Source: Coptis chinensis
Taxonomy: Eukaryota > Streptophyta > Magnoliopsida > Ranunculales > Ranunculaceae
Assembly (NCBI GenBank): GCA_015680905.1
Contig: CM027381.1
Location: 52,394,501-52,458,500 of the forward strand
DNA length: 64,000 nucleotides
Direction of reading: 5' to 3'
The notes beneath the pieces were generated by a model, which did not search any database, was not told where the DNA came from, and saw nothing but the letters and a program-made list of their open reading frames with translations. Position numbers and translations under genes: made by a program. Shown one piece after another: positions 23,851 to 34,064 of this stretch (positions within the stretch are counted from its first letter, which is position 1; every line of letters begins with the position of its first letter).

Positions 23851-24765
23851 TTACTCGTCATCCTCCTCTTCTATAAAGAAGTGAGGTTCCTTCGCATCCT
23901 GCCATGCCATAACAACTTGCCACGCCTTCCGTCGTGTATCATCAACCATTGCTAATCTCTCGAGTGTTACTTGGTCTGATGGGGTGTAAGGGGCAACCAA
24001 ATGAGGTTGCACCTGCCATCCCGGCCAAGTCATGGCTCGGAATGATCTGACTACGCGATTGGTGGGTTTCATGATTTCAACCTTTTTCCAATCCGTGAAC
24101 TGGGTACAAAATTCCAGTAAGCAACTGCACATAATGCGGTCAACCAAAACAGGCATAACAAGATACTTATGCCTCATGGTATGGGCTCTCTTTAGAGTAG
24201 CCACTAAAACTTGGGGAATGTCATATCGGCGACGTCCCTCAGCTAAAGCAAGGAAAACGTCACCAGCGGTACTATTGGCAGAAGTAAACTGCCGTTCCCC
24301 TAAAATATTCATCATAATGAATAACATGGTTGTACCTACATTGAGAGATATGCTACCAAGGGCTATGCTATATCGCCCTTGGTCCATGACATGAAATACC
24401 CCTCCTCCATAATACTCATGGAAATATGCATATTCATAGAGGTATGAGTTATCGGTCATATACCCCCACGTGAACATAGGGTCAGGCAAGGGCAATCCCA
24501 AAACCAAAGCTACCAAATACTTACTGAATTCTATAGTCGTGTCATTAATTGCAAGGGAAAATTTTTGTTCTCCTTCTTGGTTACAATAGAATGTAATATG
24601 ATTATAGAAAAATTCAGTTAGCTGAGGTGAAAAAGTATCGTCATCCCTCACCAGAAGATGCCACCATCCTAACTGCACGATCCGCTCGTAGAACGATGCT
24701 CCATAGGTATCGGTTCCCAGCAAGTCTTCGAACGACTGTTCAGGAATGACTATAGGAGATGTCAT
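23851..24765 (-). CDS. Athila B ORF4, 304-aa protein of unknown function in the env position
   Basis: An intact ORF from the ATG at 24765-24763 to the TAA at 23853-23851. The start is chosen because ATGACATC is conserved in element C, although the frame is open a further 16 codons upstream. It begins MTSPIVIPEQSFEDLLGTDT. The middle holds a pattern FSLAINDTTIEFSKYLVALV followed by LGLPLPD, which resembles the core of plant Athila ORF1 / putative plant transposon protein domains; this is a moderate-confidence family guess. The C-terminus is acidic (FFIEEEDDE). No signal peptide or clear transmembrane hairpin was seen, so a real envelope function is doubtful. A TATA box and leader lie upstream (25156-25163) and a candidate intron follows the stop. 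Confidence 0.75.
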   Translation of the reverse strand: MTSPIVIPEQSFEDLLGTDTYGASFYERIVQLGWWHLLVRDDDTFSPQLTEFFYNHITFYCNQEGEQKFSLAINDTTIEFSKYLVALVLGLPLPDPMFTWGYMTDNSYLYEYAYFHEYYGGGVFHVMDQGRYSIALGSISLNVGTTMLFIMMNILGERQFTSANSTAGDVFLALAEGRRRYDIPQVLVATLKRAHTMRHKYLVMPVLVDRIMCSCLLEFCTQFTDWKKVEIMKPTNRVVRSFRAMTWPGWQVQPHLVAPYTPSDQVTLERLAMVDDTRRKAWQVVMAWQDAKEPHFFIEEEDDE

Positions 24766-24839
24766 CTCAAAACTATTCTCTGGAATAGCTACGACGATCC
24801 TAGAACAACTCACCCAAAATAAGAAATTTCGCGTCTACG

Positions 24840-25060
24840 GAAATCGTGGCACGCGAGGTGTGCTTTCGGATAAGCAAGTAAGCTCAAGAATTGGACTTCA
24901 AGCACTTGGGCTTGTGGCGCCAGATGGGGCGCAGTCGCCTCGATGGTTTTGAGTTACAAGATACTCTAAAGCGCGGAGTCGCCTCGACTAGAATTTGTGG
25001 CAGTACTTAAGGCGCAAGTGGCGCTCCACAGGAGGGCAGGTGCGCTTCGAGTTGCTGAAC
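24840..25060 (-). repeat. GC-rich repeats in the leader of ORF4, element B
   Basis: GGCGC-centred words recur (GGCGCCAGATGGGGCGCAG, GCGCGGAGTCGCC, GGCGCAAGTGGCGCTC, GCAGGTGCGCTTC), set in otherwise AT-rich DNA. They resemble the repeats ahead of gag at 33714-33920 of the same element. Confidence 0.65.
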
Positions 25061-25155
25061 CACGGAATGTGAGAAGGAAAAGAAGGGAAAACGTGGGAGT
25101 GAAGGGTGATGGTTGAATGTGGGAGATGTGAGTTTTGTGTGGAGAATGAATGAAG

Positions 25156-25163
25156 TTTATATA
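25156..25163 (-). promoter_or_regulatory. Candidate internal promoter (TATA box) for ORF4, element B
   Basis: On the minus strand TATATAAA is followed by CTTCATTCATTCTCC and an A/C-rich stretch typical of plant transcription starts. It lies about 400 bases upstream of the ORF4 ATG. Element C has TATATAAA with a similar downstream region at 56071-56078. Confidence 0.55.
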
Positions 25164-25454
25164 GGGTTTGGGTTCCTAAACCGATTCGGCAAGTTGCCAT
25201 TTTTTTTTTTAAGGCAATTGTCGGAAACAACAAGTTTCCAAACCGAAAACGGAAACAACCCATATTCTGGATTCTATTCTAAATGTAATATATCTTATGC
25301 TGAATCTAGAATAGTAACTTCTAAATTCTCATAAATTTCATGTTGCCATCACATATAATCATAGATATGCTGATATCGGCCAAATTGTCAACCCTCACTC
25401 GAAAACAATTTTACAAAAGATTATCATATACGAATTGTGGTAGGGTGAAATAAT

Positions 25455-25467
25455 ACCACCCCCAAAC
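25455..25467 (-). promoter_or_regulatory. Internal polypurine-like motif after ORF3, element B
   Basis: On the minus strand GTTTGGGGGTGGT, almost identical to the true polypurine tract, lies about 195 bases past the ORF3 stop. The same site in element C is 55767-55780. Confidence 0.55.
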
Positions 25468-25659
25468 GATTCGGGAAGGTGGAATCGATGATAAAAACAC
25501 GCACAATTTGAACATAACCAAAATTATATTATAAAAAATGTAATTCAAACAACATCAAACCCAAATTCTAATTTAATTACTTAACTAATATCCGAACTAA
25601 TAAAACCATAAAATAAATAAAGACCAAATAACATCAAAACACAACATTCTTCGAAACAC

Positions 25660-26820
25660 CTAGCCACGTGATGAAACTGGACCCGGAGATGGAGATTGGT
25701 CCTGGAGTGATGAATTGCCTGCGCCATCTGTTCTTCGGCGATGACGCTCATGCCTCTCAGACTCATCTGAAATAGAACCCTCCAAGGGTGGCATGCGTCA
25801 TAGCATCTCTATTCGAAACAAGAGTTGTACTTCCATCTCAGTCCTGAGTACTGCATACTGGGCTTGGTGATGCTGATGGATAGTCTCCATGTTAGACAAG
25901 ATATCTTCCTGACCCCTTTCGAGCATTTCAACTCTCGTCTGAAGGTTCGTTTGTTTATTTCGAACTACAATCTGTCTATCTCGGATATCTTCACAAATAC
26001 CATAAACACAACGCAAGCCAGTTTGCAACACTTGCATGCGTTCTAAATTAGAACTACAACTATCTAATGCATCTTCATCCAGACATGTCATATCTTCCAT
26101 TTCATCCTCCAACTCAACTACATTTCCTTCAGACAACGGCCAAGTGTCTTGGATGCAATCCGTATAAATACTTACATTAGAATGCAATTTGATCTTAATA
26201 GGAGCAGATTTTGCGACAGCTCTAAAAGACAGCATGATCTTAGTGATCAATACTAGAAGGGGCGCAGTGCTCTGTCCCACTCCTCTAATCACATTTAAAA
26301 TTAACTCGAGGATGCATAAATTATACTTATTCATTTGCAAAATCCAGAGAACGTGCAGACATTGCAGACCGATGTCGCTGACTTTTTCTTTCCCGAGGAC
26401 GTTCCTACCAATCCACTGAGCTATAGTCAGTTGGTTGGTTCTCAGACTTAACTGGCGGACGCAATAAGAACTCGGATTGTATTCACCTTCCACGACAGTA
26501 TCTTTCATCAAAGCAGGAACTCCAGTATACTGGGATTCCTGAATGGTAGTTTCTAGGTTGCTTTCAGGCGTAATGCCTAAAAGCTCAGCCAACAACTGTC
26601 TCGTTACTTCCCTCCTTCTCCCCGCAACCTTAACAAAAATTCGATCCCCCTCCACCTCTTTCTTCATATAGAATTGTTATACCAAATCATAGTGGTAAAA
26701 ATCCTCTGTTGAGTACCACAGTCTATTCCAATTTCTCCTAATCATCTCCGCGTCGAAAAATGGTGCGAAGCGGTCAGCAGCAAACGCGTGCTCCGACAAA
26801 ATTCTTCGTCGTAGTGCCAT
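25660..26820 (-). pseudogene. Athila B ORF3, coiled-coil protein, two in-frame stops
   Basis: The frame runs from the ATG at 26820-26818 to a TAG at 25662-25660 (386 codons before the terminator), interrupted by a TAA at 26679-26677 and a TGA at 25800-25798. The N-terminal part (MALRRRILSEHAFAADRF) leads across the TAA into QFYMKKEVEGDRIFVKVAGR, a layout like the putative plant transposon protein domain of Athila elements. The C-terminal part (RNKQTNLQTRVEMLERGQED onwards) looks like a coiled coil and ends in a Ser/Pro/Gln-rich tail. The TAA is shared with element C; the TGA is private (CGA in C). Function unknown; a nucleocapsid-like or envelope-position role is only inference. Confidence 0.7.
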
Positions 26821-27025
26821 TGAAGTTTTTGAAACAAACAATGGTTTTGTAGACGGTGGAGTAGGCGAGTGTGATGAAAAATAACTAAAAAAAATGGTGG
26901 TGGCGATGGTGGGTACGGTGGCAGGTTGGAAGCTTGAATTGGCGGCTGTTTTCGGTGGTGTGTGAATTTTGTTTGAGAGAACTTGGACTGGTGGTTAACA
27001 ATGGGTATGGTGTAAATAGGTGTTT

Positions 27026-27026
<1 letters not shown>

Positions 27027-27060
<34 letters not shown>
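27027..27060 (-). repeat. Homopolymer of 34 T (A on the element strand)
   Basis: An uninterrupted T run in the spacer between pol and ORF3. Element C has an A-rich stretch at the equivalent site (52880-52910). Confidence 0.95.
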
Positions 27061-27065
<5 letters not shown>

Positions 27066-27535
27066 TTAATTTTTTAATTTTTAATTTTTGGTTGTTAGGT
27101 TTTCCTTTAAACTTTGTTAACTGGCGGGATGGAAAAGGAAACACAACTGTTTGCATTTTGGGAAGGAATGAGACGCATGTGCCACGCACGTGCGTGCGGT
27201 TTGGGCCCAAGCCCAAATCGAATTCCAAACTTTTTCGATATTTCACTCAATTTCAAATTCAATTTGCCGCTTCGTTACTGGTCCAATTTTAGGGAATGAG
27301 TTATGGAAATTATCAGTAGAGAATTTCCAATCCAATGATCCATAAAACACTCAATTCCAACCATGGGTGACGTATAAGAAGGTGGAAAAATGCCTCGAAG
27401 TGCGTGTGTGACATAAGTTATGCGAACGAAGGAAATCTAAGTTATAGATAACGTCAACCTGAATGAACTACGACTAACGGGCCTAAGCAACACAAATGGA
27501 AAGTTCGAGCAGTCCGGATGGAAAGACCAACTGCT

Positions 27536-27550
27536 CACCCCCAAACAAAT
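27536..27550 (-). promoter_or_regulatory. Internal polypurine-like motif after pol, element B
   Basis: On the minus strand ATTTGTTTGGGGGTG lies about 340 bases after the pol stop. The counterpart in C is ATTTGTTTGGGGGGTG at 52425-52440. Confidence 0.5.
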
Positions 27551-27889
27551 TTTTAAACACAAAAATTGTTTTAAACATGGGTCGTTTAAAGTCAGATTCC
27601 CAAGACTTGTTGGATTGCTATTTCTATGATTTTAGCAACTTTTTTATATTTTTTAATAGTTTATTATAAGAAAAATGAAAAAAATAAATACATAATTCAC
27701 CCCATAGAGGAACATGACTCAAAAATCGAGAAAACATGTAAAAGTGGGAAATCTGAATTATGTGAAACATGGACTTAGGATCCAGTACTTACAGCCACAC
27801 ACTCCATAATGAGGGCCCGGTTACCTGAATGGTGCACTTACCACTATATGGAAGTGAAAGGAAGTACACCAAATGACAAAGGTCAGTCC

Positions 27890-30800
27890 TCATAGACAGG
27901 GTCCTGTAAAAGGACTTCCTCTACATCAGGGACAGAAGCTCGTGAAAATGTTTTAACCGTTGGCCATTGACTTGAAAAGTACTGTTGTCCTTGGGATTTA
28001 CCAAGGTGATTGCCCCGTATGGGGTGACTTCATAAACTTAAACCCGGACCAACGGGTTTTTAGTTTCCCTGGGAAAATATGTAGACGGGAGTTGTAAAGC
28101 AAGACCTTTTGACCGACCACAAACTCTTTGCGCAAGATTTGCTTATCATGAACGCGTTTCATGTTAGCTTTATAATCCTTCGCGAGATCGTAAGAATCGC
28201 TACGGATTTCTTCAAGCTCATTCAATTGCAACTTGCGTTTGACACCCGCCTCATCAATATTGAAGTTAAGGCTTTTTATAGCCCATAGAGCACGGTGCTC
28301 TAATTCAACGAGCAGATGACAAAGTTTCCCAAATACAAGTCTAAAGGGAGACATACCTATAGGAGTTTTGAAAGCCATCCTATACGCCCATAAGGCATCC
28401 GATAGATGCTTCGACCAGTCTTTCCTATCAGGATTTACAGTTGTTTCTAAAATCTTTTTGATTTCCCTATTAGAAACTTCTACTTGTCCGCTAGTTTGTG
28501 GATGATAAGGAGTTGCCACCTTGTGTGTAACTCCATACTTTTTCACTAGAGATGCAACAACTCTATTGCAAAAATGTGTTCCACCATCACTAATGATGGC
28601 TTTAGGAATGCCAAAACAACTATAAATATACTCCTTAATAAAAAATACAACTGTCTTATGGTCATTGCTACGGCAAGCCATGGCCTCTATCCATTTAGAC
28701 ACGTAGTCCACGGCAACTAGAATATAAATGAAACCGTGGGAAACAGGGAAGGGACCCATGAAATCAATGCCCCAAACGTCAAAAATTTCTACTATCATGA
28801 TTGGATTTAATGGCATCATATTACGCTTCGTGATTCTCCCAAGTTGTTGGCAACGAATACACGTCTTGCAATGCACTTGGGCATCCTTAAAAAGGGTAGG
28901 CCAATAAAATCCACATTGAAGAACTTTAGCGGCTGTTTTCATTCCACTAAAATGGCCACCACACTCTTTGTCATGGCAGAACGATAGAACTTTATTATAT
29001 TCCTACTGGGGAATACAACGGCAAATAATCTGATCCGTACAATACTTAAAAAGGTAGGGCTCATCCTAGTAGTATAACTTAACTCTGGCCAAGAACTGCT
29101 TACATTCATTTCTTGACCAATCATAAGGAATAACATCAGCCGCTAAATAATTTACAATGTCAGCATACCATGGTGCTGAAAAAATAGCATAAAGATGCTC
29201 ATCAGGAAAAGAGTCCGGTATGGACTCAGAATCACTATCATCGTCATTTGTAATTCTAGATAAGTGGTCGACAACTACATTTTTTACCCCTCTTTTGTCC
29301 TTTATTTCTAATGTGAACTCTTGCAGGAGAAGAATCCATCGGATTAATCTCTGTTTAGCATCCTTCTTTGCAAGAAGGTACCTAAGGGCTGCATGGTCCG
29401 TGTAAACTAAAGTTTTAGAACCAACCAAATAAGGACGAAACTTATCTAAAGCATAAATGACAGCTAAGAATTCTTTTTCAGTAGTTGTATAATTCCGTTG
29501 AGCATCGTTTAAGGTTTTACTGGCATAATAAATAACAGTGGACTTATTATCTAATTTCTGTCCCAAGACAGCACCAACTGCATAATCACTAGCATCACAC
29601 ATGAGTTCGAAAGGTTTAGACCAATCGGGAGGCTATATAATTGGTGCAGAGGTTAGGGTGGCTTTTAAAGTTTCAAAAGCCTGCTTACAGTTAAAATTAA
29701 AATCAAAGATGGCATCCTTTAAAAGCAGATTAGTTAAAGGCCTAGCTATTTTCGAGAAATCTTTAATAAAGCCTATAAAACCTCGCATGGCCTAGAAAGG
29801 CTCTAATATCACGGACAGTCCGTGGTATAGGTAGAGTCGCTATCTTATCTAGTTTGGCCTTATCTACTTCGATGCCATCACTAGATACAATGTGACCTAG
29901 TACTATGCCCTTTTTCACCATGAAATGACACTTTTCCCAATTTAAAACGAGGCTCTTTTCTTCACACCGTGTCAAAGCCTTAGACAGGTTTGACAAGTAA
30001 TCTGTGAAGGAGTCTCCATAGATAGAAAAATCATCCATGAAAACTTCCATAAAGCACTCTACCATGTCACTAAATATATGAAGCATACATCGCTGGAAGG
30101 TACTAGGAGCATTACAAAGGCCAAAAGGCATTCGTTTATAGGCATACGTTCCAAAGGGACATGTGAAGGTAGTCTTTTCTTGGTCATCAATACCAATAAT
30201 AATCTAAAAATAGCCAGAGTAGCCATCCATAAAACAATAAAAAGCATGACCAGCTAAACGTTCGAGCATCTGATCTATAAAAGGTAAGGGAAAGTGATCC
30301 TTTCGTGTCATAGCATTTAAACGTCTGTAATCAATACAGATTCTCCATTTCATAGGACCTTGTGTGAAAACATAGTCACCCTTAGCGTTACGTACCATGG
30401 TAACCCCCGATTTCTTAGGAACTACAGGAATGGGACTTACCCATTCGTTATCGGAGATTGGGTATATGATACCCGCATCGAGTAATCGTAAGACTTCTTC
30501 CCTAATCACCTCTTTCATGGCAGGGTTCAAGCGACACTGAGGTTCGCGAGAAGTCTTCGCGTTATCCTCCAAATGGATACGATGAGTGCAAACATTAGGG
30601 TCAATTCCCTTAATGTCGGCTAGGGACCAACCAATCGCAGACCGATGTTCCCTAATCACCCTGATTAAACGTGTCTCTTCATCCTTAGATAACAGAGAAG
30701 ATATAATTACCGGATGACTACCATCCGGATCAAGTTGAATATATTTTAACTCCGGGGGAAGAGGTTTAAGCACCGGGGTGGAAGGAAAGTCAATAGATGT

Positions 30801-31689
30801 TTCGTCAGGGTCCTCATCTTGCGTAATAAATACTTGCTTAGGTAGCAAGTCTTCATACTCAGTATAAGGAGCAACCGAAGGGTCCACAATTGGTGTGGAC
30901 TCAAGGATGGTGTTGACTTCCTCTAAGTAGGAGTCATTTGCAAAATCTGAAGTTCCAAAAGAAAGGAATTTATACATATGGTTTTCGGGAAACTTGTTGT
31001 TAAAATAATCTTAAGCTAAGCTCTCGATCATGCTAACCTTTCCATCTATAGACAATTCTGGTAACTGTTTCATCATTTTAAAAACATTTACCTTAATAGA
31101 AAGATGGCCAAAAGATAAGGACATCTTACCATCGTGACAATTTATAAGCGCGTTGACAGTTGCCAAGAAGGGACGCCCTAAGATGATCGGTACAGAGTCA
31201 TTAGCGACTTCTGTATCGAGGATAACAAAATCTACAGGATAGTAGAAATCCTGAACCTTAACAAGCACGTTTTCCACTACACCCTTAGGATACTTTATAG
31301 ACCTGTCCCGCTAACCGCAACGTTATTTTTGTAGGTTGCATTTCTTGTAGACCTATTTGTTTATACAAATAAAACGGGAGTAAGTTAACACTCTCTCCCA
31401 GGTCTAATAAAACGGTCGTCGTGTAGGATTCTCCTAAGGTGCATTTTACAGTAGGACAACCAGGGTCCTTGTACTTAATAATTCCATTATTTTCTGATAA
31501 AGTTGGGAACTGTTCAGTTAGAAAGGCGTCTTTAGGTATGTTGGTCTTACGCTTAGTAGTGCACAACTCCTTAAGAAACTTAGCGTGGTTAGATAGCTTT
31601 TTAATAGCTTCGAGAAAAGGAAGGTTTATCATTAGATTTTTGAAAACGTTCCTAATCGATCTCCTCAAAGTTTGTATCCCTGGTTAGCA
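27890..31689 (-). pseudogene. pol: Athila B pol: protease, reverse transcriptase, RNase H and integrase, broken
   Basis: Domains run in Ty3/gypsy order. Protease (near 31440-31340) reads LLDLGESVNLLP, where element C has DLGAS, so the active-site loop is altered. RT spans about 30740-29760 with RICIDYRRLNAMTRKDHFPL, then MPFGLCNAPSTFQ and the catalytic FMDDFSIYG; one TAG interrupts it near 30206. RNase H starts near 29602 ([32 protein letters not shown]). Integrase spans about 28990-27890 with the zinc motif ([12 protein letters not shown] then CKTCIRC), [15 protein letters not shown] and [11 protein letters not shown] giving the D,D,E residues. Frameshifts occur near 29770, 29100 and 28050. 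The stop is taken at 27892-27890. Confidence 0.92.
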
Positions 31690-33487
31690 TGGCTAATTTC
31701 TGGGGAAACGGTGGTTTCGCTCTATATTTAGCATATGGCTCAACTGGATGTCTAACCTTGGGTATCTGTTTCTTAGGTTGTGGTTTAACTGATACCTCTA
31801 TAGTGGTAGGCTCTTCAGTTTCTATTTCGGTATCTAATTCGATATCCGGTGTAGGGACTACTGGTGGGATAACTATAGGCATAGTTACTTTGTTATCAAC
31901 CACTTTACCAGAACGGAGAGTGGTGATGGCATTTAGCTCACCTATGGTTGTAGTTTCCGTACTAGTATTACCGTTTACCTCAAAGGCTGTGTTTGCTATT
32001 TTAGGGTTCGATATCGCTTGGCATGGAAACACGCCTTTTGGTTGGGCTTTCTCTTGGGCTAAGTGTTGTATGCCCTGATTTATGAATTGTAAGATCTGTT
32101 GGTTCGATTGAGTCATTGATTGGAAAAGTTGTTGGGTAACCTGTATAAAGGTGTCGATACGATCCGGTTGTGTAGGTGTAGTAGTCCGCGGTGGTGGATT
32201 GAACTATCTCACGCTGATTATTTATGGGCGGGTTGTGATAGTTATTATTGTTAACCGAAATGATACCTCTATTGGTATTATAACTATTATAATTACCCTG
32301 ACCTTCTGGTTGCGCTTGGTTGTTATAATTATTATAATTCCCCTGACCTTGTCTTTGTCCTTGCCTAGGTGGAGCTTGGTTATAATTGTTTGCTTGCCTA
32401 ACATTTTGGTTATTAAACCCTGGAGGTGTAACTTGTTGATTGTTTCGTCAACTGAAGTTGGGATTTTGTCTCCATGGGGCATTAGGAATAGGATAGCTAT
32501 TAATGGAGCAAACATTATCTTGCTCTGATTGTTGTTGTTCATAGGCGAGAGGACAATAGGAGTCGGGTGCTCGGGACTCAAACAGAAATTACATGGGTTG
32601 GAGTTGACATTCATGACGGGGATAGGCTTTTTGTTGAATAGAAATACCGGGTTTCATCTCAAACATACCGACGACCTTAACTGTTGAAGAAGAACTAGCA
32701 GAGCGGGGGATATCATCACTACCCACCACCAATTATTATTGTGCTTAGTTTGATCTTCTAAAAATTTGTAAGCCTCCGAGGCTCCTTTACTTAGGAAACT
32801 ACCCCCATTCATTATGTCAAGGACTTCTTTATGGTGGTGTAGAAGTCTTTTGAAAAAGGCACGAACTAACGTGTCTTTCGCTAGGTTATGATGTGGACAT
32901 TCTATAAGGAGATCGCTGAAACGATTCCAAGCCTCCTAAAAATGATTCATGAGGATTTTGTCGAAAAGAAATGAATCTTGGAAAGCATCTCATCCGTCTT
33001 TTAGGGTGGGTAAAAATGTTCCATAAACAAATGAACAAGTTTAGCCCACGAGTCCACGAATTAGGCGCTTTGGGCGCTTAACCAAGACGCCTTTATCGGC
33101 TAAGGTGAAGGGAAATACCCTCAGTTTAATTTGTTCCACACTAACCGTAGGATGGTGGAATGTTGTAAGGACTTGTTCAATCTTACGCATGTGTTGATAA
33201 GGTTTTTCATGTTCTAAACCATGAAAAACGGGTAACAAATTAAATATGTTTGGGGGGATTCGAAAATCCCCCACTGGGTCTACTAGAACGATGCAAGATT
33301 TAGGGCTATCACTCAAGGCTTTGTAAAAATCAGAGAGAGGAGTCTCTCTTTCTTCAGTCATTATGTCAGGTGTGGTGTGTGGAATAGTAGCTAGAGGTGT
33401 AGTGATTGATATACTAGATAGACGTAATTGTTGACGTTGACGGTTAATTACGTTCGGTGTTTTTCTCCGACCAGACCTCAATCTCAT
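31690..33487 (-). pseudogene. gag: Athila B gag, frameshifted
   Basis: The start is the ATG at 33487-33485 (MRLRSGRRKTPNV). Recognisable segments are DSPKSCIVLVDPVGDFRIPP, NIFNLLPVFHGLEHEKPYQH and TTFHHPTV. A C-terminal zinc knuckle remnant CNFCLSPEH is missing its last cysteine; element C retains CDFCLSPEHPDSYC, a perfect C-X2-C-X4-H-X4-C. A low-complexity Asn/Gln-rich stretch follows. Frame changes occur near 33070, 32620 and 32220. Gag appears to continue into pol without a separate start, as in other Athila elements. Confidence 0.88.
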
Positions 33488-33713
33488 GCAAGGGTAAGTC
33501 TAAACACGACAACACTCCAAACAATCTTGATATAATAGTATAAACCTCTAACTGGAGATGCGAGGTGTGGAAGAAAAGAGTACCTGAATGTCTCCTTGCT
33601 TTGCTTATGAATAGTGTCTTGTTTACGCGTGCTCAGTGTGTATAACAAGTTAGAACACTGAAAACTTGAAGAAATGGAAAGTTTGAAACAAACCTGAGGA
33701 AATCGGGCAATTT

Positions 33714-33920
33714 CAGCAGAGGGCGTAGGTGCGCTCAAGACAACTCGGAGTTCCAGGTTTTTGGGCGCAGGTGACGCTCGTTTTGGGCGCAGGTGCGCTC
33801 AGGACTTGTCCGATGTCCAGTGTTTGAGTGCAGGTGGCGCTCTGTATGGGCACAAAAAAGCCCGTACAAAAATGAATTTCGGGCATTTGAGCGCCAGTAG
33901 CTCTATTTGGGCACAAAAGC
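33714..33920 (-). repeat. GC-rich repeats in the gag leader of element B
   Basis: GGCGCAGGTGCGCTC-type words recur about four times (for example around 33723, 33760, 33788 and 33830). Similar words occur in the ORF4 leader of the same element. Confidence 0.7.
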
Positions 33921-34044
33921 CCGTGTATTTTCGTGAGGAAAATTTAAGTGCTGAAACGGACAACCACAGTATGAATCAAACAAGGGTGGGTGGGTTTAAT
34001 GGGACTTAAAAATGACTAATTATACTATGAAGCTAAAGGGAACT

Positions 34045-34062
34045 AAGACGGCAGCGGCGCCA
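34045..34062 (-). promoter_or_regulatory. Primer binding site of Athila element B
   Basis: On the minus strand TGGCGCCGCTGCCGTCTT begins two bases from the LTR. It is complementary to the 3' end of a tRNA-Asp-type primer. Confidence 0.85.
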
Positions 34063-34064
34063 TT

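Noticed and set aside
24032..24394. Plus-strand 120-codon frame
   Set aside because: It is antisense to the well-supported ORF4 of Athila B.
23851..24765. Retroviral envelope protein
   Set aside because: The position fits, but no signal peptide, furin-like site or membrane hairpin could be seen; only the positional label is kept.
27020..27292. Plus-strand frame starting with a run of phenylalanines
   Set aside because: It is a reading of the 34-T homopolymer and AT-rich spacer opposite Athila B.
31689..32078. Plus-strand frame of 129 codons
   Set aside because: It is the antisense of the gag-pol linker of Athila B; the equivalent antisense frame at 48573-48791 is equally meaningless.
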